From Dasypus novemcinctus (taxonomy: Eukaryota; Chordata; Mammalia; Cingulata; Dasypodidae): a DNA stretch of 64,000 bases. The translations under genes were made by a program, and so were the position numbers. The stretch lies in assembly GCF_030445035.2 (NCBI RefSeq), contig NC_080680.1, positions 95,237,157-95,301,156 on the forward strand. The letters run 5' to 3'. Shown piece by piece: positions 59,434-64,000 of the stretch. Position 1 is the first letter of the stretch. The number at the start of each line of letters is the position of its first letter. The notes under the pieces were generated by a model. The model ran no database searches and was not told the origin of the DNA. It saw only the letters and a list, made by a program, of their open reading frames with translations.

Positions 59434-60257
59434 CCTGGACAAGGATACCTATGTTCTTCAATAGGGTTGGGAAATTTTCTACCATTATTTCTTTAAATAT
59501 TCCTTCTGCCCCTTTTCTCTTCTCTTCTTCTTCTGGGACACCCAGGACATGTATGCTTGCACACCTTTTGCTGTCATTTAGTTCCCTGCGAGCTTGCTCA
59601 ATTTTTTCCATTCTTTTCTTTATCTCTTCTTTTGTATGTTCATTTTCAGAGGCCATTTCTTCAAGCTCACCAATCCTTTCTTCTGCCTCCTCAAATCTGC
59701 TATTATATGATTCCAATGTTTTTTAAAATTTCATTGATTGTACCTTTCATTCCCACAGGATCTGCTATTTTTCTATGTATGCTTTCAAGTTCTTCTTTTT
59801 GCTCATCCAATGTCTTCTTTTTTTTTTTTAGATTTTTTTTGGTCTTTATTTTTTTAATATTACATAAAAAAAAATGAGGTCCCCATATACCCCCACCCCC
59901 CTCAACCCACTCCTCCCCCCATAACAACAATCTCTTCCATCATCATGAGACATTCATTGCATTTGGTGAATACATCTCTGAGCACTGCTGCACCTCATGG
60001 TCAATGGTCCACATCATAGCCCACGCTCTCCCACAGTCCACCCAGTGGGCCATGGGAGGACATACAATGTCTGGTCTTCTTAATATCCTTAATCTCTGCT
60101 GCATCTCATCAAATTTATTAAGGAGATTTGTTTGAACATCTGTAATTAGTTGTCTCAACTCCTTTATGTCATCTGGAGGCTTATCTTGTTCCTTTAACTG
60201 GGCCATAGCTTCCTGTTTCTTGGTGTGGATTGTAATTTTTTGTTGGTATCTTTGCAT
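59434..60257 (-). pseudogene. L1 ORF1 N-terminal half, interrupted
   Basis: Two pieces on the minus strand. The N-terminal piece (60257 to about 60082) is polar with 'PPDDIKELRQLITDV'. The second piece (59819 to 59434) contains the coiled coil 'EEAEERIGELEEMASENEHT' and the RRM-like start 'SIHVLGVPEEEEKRKGAEG'. They are separated by an inserted L1 3' end and then cut by ERV A. It is more diverged from the 9.7-kb L1 ORF1 than that copy is from 1-4353, so it is an older subfamily. Confidence 0.85.
59820..60073 (-). mobile_element. Short L1 3' end inserted in L1 ORF1
   Basis: T-rich start, reversed terminus 'aggtccccatatacccc', then about 200 bases of 3'UTR. The 8-base duplication GTCTTCTT at 59812-59819 and 60074-60081 brackets it exactly. 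Confidence 0.85.
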
Positions 60258-60670
60258 CTAGCTTACTAGAGGATTTTTTCTGGGTGCAGTTTTTCTCTCT
60301 AGTTTAGGGCTTCCCATCATTTCTCCCTTGCTGGTTATGCAGTAGGAGCCAAGCATGTAGGTGCCCAGAGAGACTGACAGAGCTTCACATCCCTTTCTCC
60401 TCTACCTGGGGCAGGGATAGAGCTGCAGGTGTGGGCAGAAATCTATACAGTATGGGTCCCAAATTGCCCTGGTAGACTTCTGATTTTCAGTCTATGCCAG
60501 CCAAAGTTCCCTGCAGTTACCTGTGTAGGCTGGCGCAGGGTTCCTCAGCCTCCTCCCTGCCAGAGGCAGGGCTGAAGCCTTGGTGGGCGGCAGGCTGGTC
60601 TGCATGAAAGACACTGTCAGTCTGGCTTCCCCTTAGACTGGGGGTGGAGTCAGAATGGTGGTTACTGGCC

Positions 60671-60974
60671 TGTTGTGGGAAATTGGCTTACCGATTTGTT
60701 GCTTCCTGTTATTGTACAAGATGTTCTAAGTTGTTCCTGTTATTGTAAATTACCTTATTGTAGATGTTGCAAATTGCTTCCTGTAGCCTACAGATGCTCA
60801 TTAAGCTTTCAAATAAATACAATGGGGAAACTAGGGTTGAGGCTCTCAGTTTCAAAAGCTGTGAAGTCCCCTGGTTTCATCTTTGTTCCCTTCTTGTGTC
60901 TTTCTGTTCTTTTATTTCTTCAGTTCTGTGTCACCTTCCCTTCATGCAGACCTATTGCTGAGCTGGTCTCAGCA
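60671..60974 (+). repeat. ERV B 5' LTR
   Basis: 304 bases, starts TGTTGTGGG, ends CTCAGCA two bases before the primer site. AATAAA at 60812-60817. A T-rich U5 follows. No second copy in the window, so the left edge rests on the TG start and the end of the L1 5'UTR. Confidence 0.7.
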
Positions 60975-60976
60975 AC

Positions 60977-60994
60977 TGGTGCCTGAACAGGGAC
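60977..60994 (+). other. ERV B primer binding site, tRNA-Lys3 type
   Basis: TGGTGCCTGAACAGGGAC differs from the standard Lys3 site only by two C-to-T changes (at position 4, in a CpG, and at position 8, also in a CpG). This is strong evidence for a lentivirus/betaretrovirus-style primer and the start of the internal region. Confidence 0.85.
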
Positions 60995-61116
60995 CTGAAG
61001 GGAAGAAGAGCTTCAAGCTAAAAGGTGTTGTCATGGCACAGAGCCCTGAGTGTTTTAGAAGGCCTTCCAAATCCTCAGTGAATAAGGACAGTCTTGGGTA
61101 TTCTAGTAGGGTTACA

Positions 61117-61400
61117 ATGGGAAATGGAGATAGTTATGTCTGTTTCCTCAAACAACTCCTCAAAGCAGGAGGAGCTGAGACCAACGAGTCTCATATTTTA
61201 GAACTCTTAAAGATTATAGAAAAATATTGCTCATAGTCCCCAGCAATAGGAAGTTTAGAATTAGGAGATTAGGAAAAAGTAGGAAAAAGTTAAAAATTTT
61301 ACATGTACAAGGTATTTTGCTCCCTGTTACTATTTGGCCCACTTGGATTATTACTAAATCTGTTTTGACACTAAATCTAAAGTTGTTTTGCCTTCAACTC
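61117..61400 (+). pseudogene. ERV B gag matrix remnant, broken
   Basis: From ATG 61117 a frame begins MGNG (a myristoylation-like start). A helical stretch follows with 'LLKAGG' and 'LELLKIIEKYC', the layout of betaretroviral matrix N-termini. A TAG at 61234 ends it in the place where these proteins normally continue. Related residues ('PVTIWPTW', about 61323) continue in another frame. The rest of gag is not recognisable. Non-functional. Confidence 0.65.
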
Positions 61401-62194
61401 CTTCATTAACTGACTTTAGAAAGTCACTTCCCCCCCCCCACCGACATCTCCTCCCCCTCCTATGCCTGGGGATGCTCAACCAAAGTTGTCAGCTTTACAG
61501 CAGCACATCTTGCAGACTAGAACAGAGGGAAATCATGTTGAGTCACTTGTACAAGGAAAGATTAACTCACAAATATAATGTCCCAAACAGGCAAAAGTTC
61601 TAAATAAAGCCCTTGTTAGTGAAATCATGCTTGTAAGAAAACTCTCTGTTAAAATGTTGACTAAGGTAAGGAAAATATTGTGTCAGCAATTTGTGCAAAC
61701 CCCTTGCTGCCTAAATGATAATGTGGCTGTGGGCTAGTGAGGGGGCTAACAGAATTAAAACTCTGGGAGAGGAGGAAAACATGGTGACATTGGTGTTCTG
61801 TTGTTTCCATGCTGATTCTGATTGGGCCTATTGAATGAAATTATTAAAATTAGTACAAAATTTTTATGAAGGTGTTAAAAGAAATTTTCAGTGTTGAGTC
61901 AATAGCTTACTCCTAAACGTCAAGTCTCAGTGTAGTCTTAGAAAGTAATAATCCAAAAAATGTGTATTGTCTGTCTAAACTGCTAAATAAGAGCTTAACT
62001 GCATTTATGCTGCTCAAGTTATCCTAACTTGTTGCTCATTACTAATAAAAGTGTTTCCAAGAACAAGCTAGCATGTTACAGGCAACATAGATTCCAGAAG
62101 AGATCTTAAAAGCAGTAAAATCTAAGATGTGAAATGATGGAGGGCTTGGAAAAAGCTATACCAAAAGAGTAAGAATTATAGGTCAAATTAGTAA
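61401..62194 (+). other. ERV B interior, unrecognised
   Basis: Contains a C-run (61431-61441) and no readable frame longer than 71 aa. It probably holds decayed gag/pro, but no motif is left. Confidence 0.4.
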
Positions 62195-63275
62195 GCTTTA
62201 TGTTTCTGTTTATGTGTTGTAATTGTTTTGTGTTTATCTGTTTGTTCAATGTCAGTGTGTGTGTGGTAATTGTTTCAGTGTGTGTTGTAATGGTTTTTGT
62301 GATTGTTCATTGTCAGTATGTATTTTGATACCTCTGGATGGTGATATAAATTAATAAATAAAAACTTCTAAAAGAGCTCTATTCAAATGGCCAAAAATTA
62401 AATAAGCACTTATATTAATACATTGTTTTAAATGTTAATAAGATCTCTACAATAATAAAAAGTGTAAATCAGTCTTGATTAACAAAATTACTATAAGTCT
62501 CTTCATAAAGACTAGTTCTTGCCCAAATTGAAATGTATAGTTTATTTTTCTTCACAGGATAAAATAAAGGATGTAAAATTTAAATGAATATTTAAAAAGG
62601 TAAAAAGTTTGTGGGAGTGCTGACTGCAATTTGATAAGTCTGTTCAAAAAAAAAAAAAAAAAGGAGAAGTATGTTTTGTCCTAAGAGAAGATGGCTAGTT
62701 TTCATAAAATCAAAATAGAAATATGCAGGACAAAATTTGAATGCATGTGGCAAGTTGTAAAAGGTATTGTGGTAACTTTAAGTAAGGGAATGTGTTCTGT
62801 AAAGGTGAAATTCATCTTAAAATAATATAATTATAGTGTATATGGTTATAAATAATTATAAGAAGTTTGTGGAAACGTTGTTTGAATTGAGGTGTTTAAA
62901 TGGCTAATTCCAGGAAGTCATTATTGAACAAAAACTAAATTGATAATAATAATGAAAGTATTATTTTAACAAGTTTGTTTAGTGTTAATGGTAATTGCAT
63001 GTTGTTAGAGGTTTGATTGGAGACAGTTTCCAAAACCATTTTGGTGACTTATGTATGTAGGATGTATTGAGTGTGTTTTTATTATTAAAGAAACAGAAAA
63101 TAATTTTGTCCTAAAATAGAATGATTGGTTATTAAGAAAGAGTAGGGTGTAGGAGAAAACCTGAATGAAGACAAAAAGTGTGGAAGGTTTGTGGAAAAGG
63201 GACTTTTGTGGTTAAAGTTGAGTAAGATTTGATGGGTCTATCTATAAATTTTTAAAAGCTTTAGTACCAAATAGT
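62195..63275 (+). repeat. AT-rich noncoding block shared with ERV A
   Basis: Matches 43020-43828 plus 53552-53775 along its length. Among the shared words are 'tgtttgttcaatgtcagtgtg', 'gagctctattcaaatggcc', 'aagcacttatattaatac', 'aagtttgtggga' and 'gtaagggaatgtgttctgt'. No ORF. The right end of similarity is near 63275, and the left end near 62195. Confidence 0.75.
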
Positions 63276-64000
63276 ATGTGTCACAGAAATGACCTCTTAT
63301 CGTAAATTAAAGTAACACTATTGTAGTATGAGCAGTCCCAAATATTGCTAGTTTGTTGCAAGAAATGAATACCCAACTGTGTCACTATCACTTTGTTTTA
63401 AAACTTGCTAAGCCTTCCTTTAATATTTCCTTAGGCAAGTCAAGCCAACCCACATTCTTCTACCTATAGAAAAGTCAACAGTGGACTTTTGCAGTGCTTC
63501 CCCAAGGCTCTGTGCATGGCCCAACAATCTGCCCTGGTCTGGTGGCAAAGAATCTGGCTGTATAGAAGACACCTGTGGCAGCAACCCTACTAAAAAACAT
63601 CAGAGACAATGGTATTTTAAGGGTCTGGAATAGGCAAACAATTGGGACAGGCTGCAAGGTTCCTGCTGCTCTATCAAATTCTTAAATGTTATTTGATTGG
63701 GTAAGACAAAACTGTACCCACCACTTTAATTGATAAAGTACAATGTTTTCTCATGTTAATAGAATTTGTAATATTGTTGGAATACTAAAAATATTTTTTC
63801 CCTCACTGAGATGTGTTAATTGGGAAAGGTCCTTCATGGGAATAGGAGAACCTCCAGCAGGCTGCTTAAAATTTTTTTTTTAATAAAAAAAGGGGAGAAG
63901 GTGGATATTGACTTAGCCTGTGAATGGGATATGGCCAGCAACAATATTGGCTTTAGGTGGGGTTTGTGGCAAAGGCAACATTCTAACTGAGTACCCCTCA
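63276..64000 (+). pseudogene. ERV B pol remnant with reverse transcriptase motif
   Basis: The + strand frame through 63482-63564 reads a short RT segment with the LPQG motif (about 63500) followed by P-T-I-C, the betaretrovirus form of the conserved RT box. It stops at a TAG (63563). Upstream and downstream codons are decayed. After 63660 the sequence is AT-rich with no motif. The RT polymerase active-site box could not be found. Confidence 0.5.

Larger units (their letters stand above)
59434..60670 (-). mobile_element. Antisense L1, 5' part (ORF1 N-terminal half and 5'UTR)
   Basis: Continuation of the L1 split by ERV A. On the minus strand ORF1 runs from about 60257 ('MQRYQQK') to 59434, where 'NIGILVQ' would join 'EAQHTP' at 41730. 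Interrupted at 59820-60073 by a short L1 end. 60258-60670 is GC-rich, reversed 5'UTR with no ORF. ERV B begins at 60671, so the L1 5' end is either truncated there or continues beyond the window. Confidence 0.8.
60671..64000 (+). mobile_element. ERV B: class II (betaretrovirus-like) provirus, 5' part, runs off the window
   Basis: LTR (60671-60974), tRNA-Lys3-type primer site, a gag matrix remnant from 61117 and a reverse transcriptase remnant near 63482 occur in proviral order on the + strand. Between them lies an AT-rich block (62195-63275) that matches ERV A. The 3' end is not in the window. All coding traces are broken. Confidence 0.75.

Noticed and set aside
1-64000. CRISPR arrays, bacterial operons, riboswitches or ribosome binding sites
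   Set aside because: The sequence is clearly mammalian; the tandem units seen (36 bp in the LTR, 44 bp in the solo LTR) are short direct repeats without spacers.

Overview
The window is mammalian nuclear DNA and very probably comes from an armadillo (Xenarthra, Dasypus-like). It has no operon structure, and almost every open reading frame lies inside a retroelement. The diagnostic feature is the tRNA-derived SINE with the long, CpG-rich body typical of armadillo DAS-SINEs. Three clear copies lie at 12957-13362, 25133-25568 and 42567-42936, with an older relative near 39722-39940. I assign the species from memory of the SINE family; no search was run.

The single convincing intact protein gene is an intronless olfactory receptor (OR) CDS on the + strand at 32571-33524 (317 aa, family-1-like). 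A second, broken OR lies about 18 kb upstream on the minus strand (13363-14475), so this is an OR cluster fringe. The rest of the left half is ordinary repeat-rich intergenic DNA. It holds ancient MIR and hAT (MER5A-like) fragments, an old L1, many 3'-end pieces of a younger L1 family, two pieces of one unidentified retrocopy, and two copies of an unclassified repeat.

The right third (about 39.9-64 kb) is a deep stack of nested insertions. An antisense L1 (39950-41730, resuming at 59434-60670) is split by a class I (gammaretrovirus-like) endogenous retrovirus, ERV A. ERV A has two LTRs (41731-42186 and 58975-59433), a tRNA-Thr-type primer binding site, a polypurine tract and a decayed env TM region. 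ERV A is itself interrupted by a DAS-SINE, a full-length but dead 9.7-kb L1 (43829-53540, with target-site duplications) and an antisense solo LTR (55432-55844). Directly after the antisense L1 comes the 5' end of ERV B (from 60671), with a tRNA-Lys3-type primer site and betaretrovirus-like gag and RT remnants.

The L1 family is unusual in three ways visible here: a 3' region of about 2.85 kb after ORF2, a degenerate tandem-monomer arrangement in its 5' region, and a G-rich tract just before the poly(A). All the retroelement ORFs have stops or frameshifts. I found no undescribed biological system. The most unusual signals are the insertion stack, the L1 architecture, and an AT-rich noncoding block of about 1 kb shared by two ERVs of different classes.
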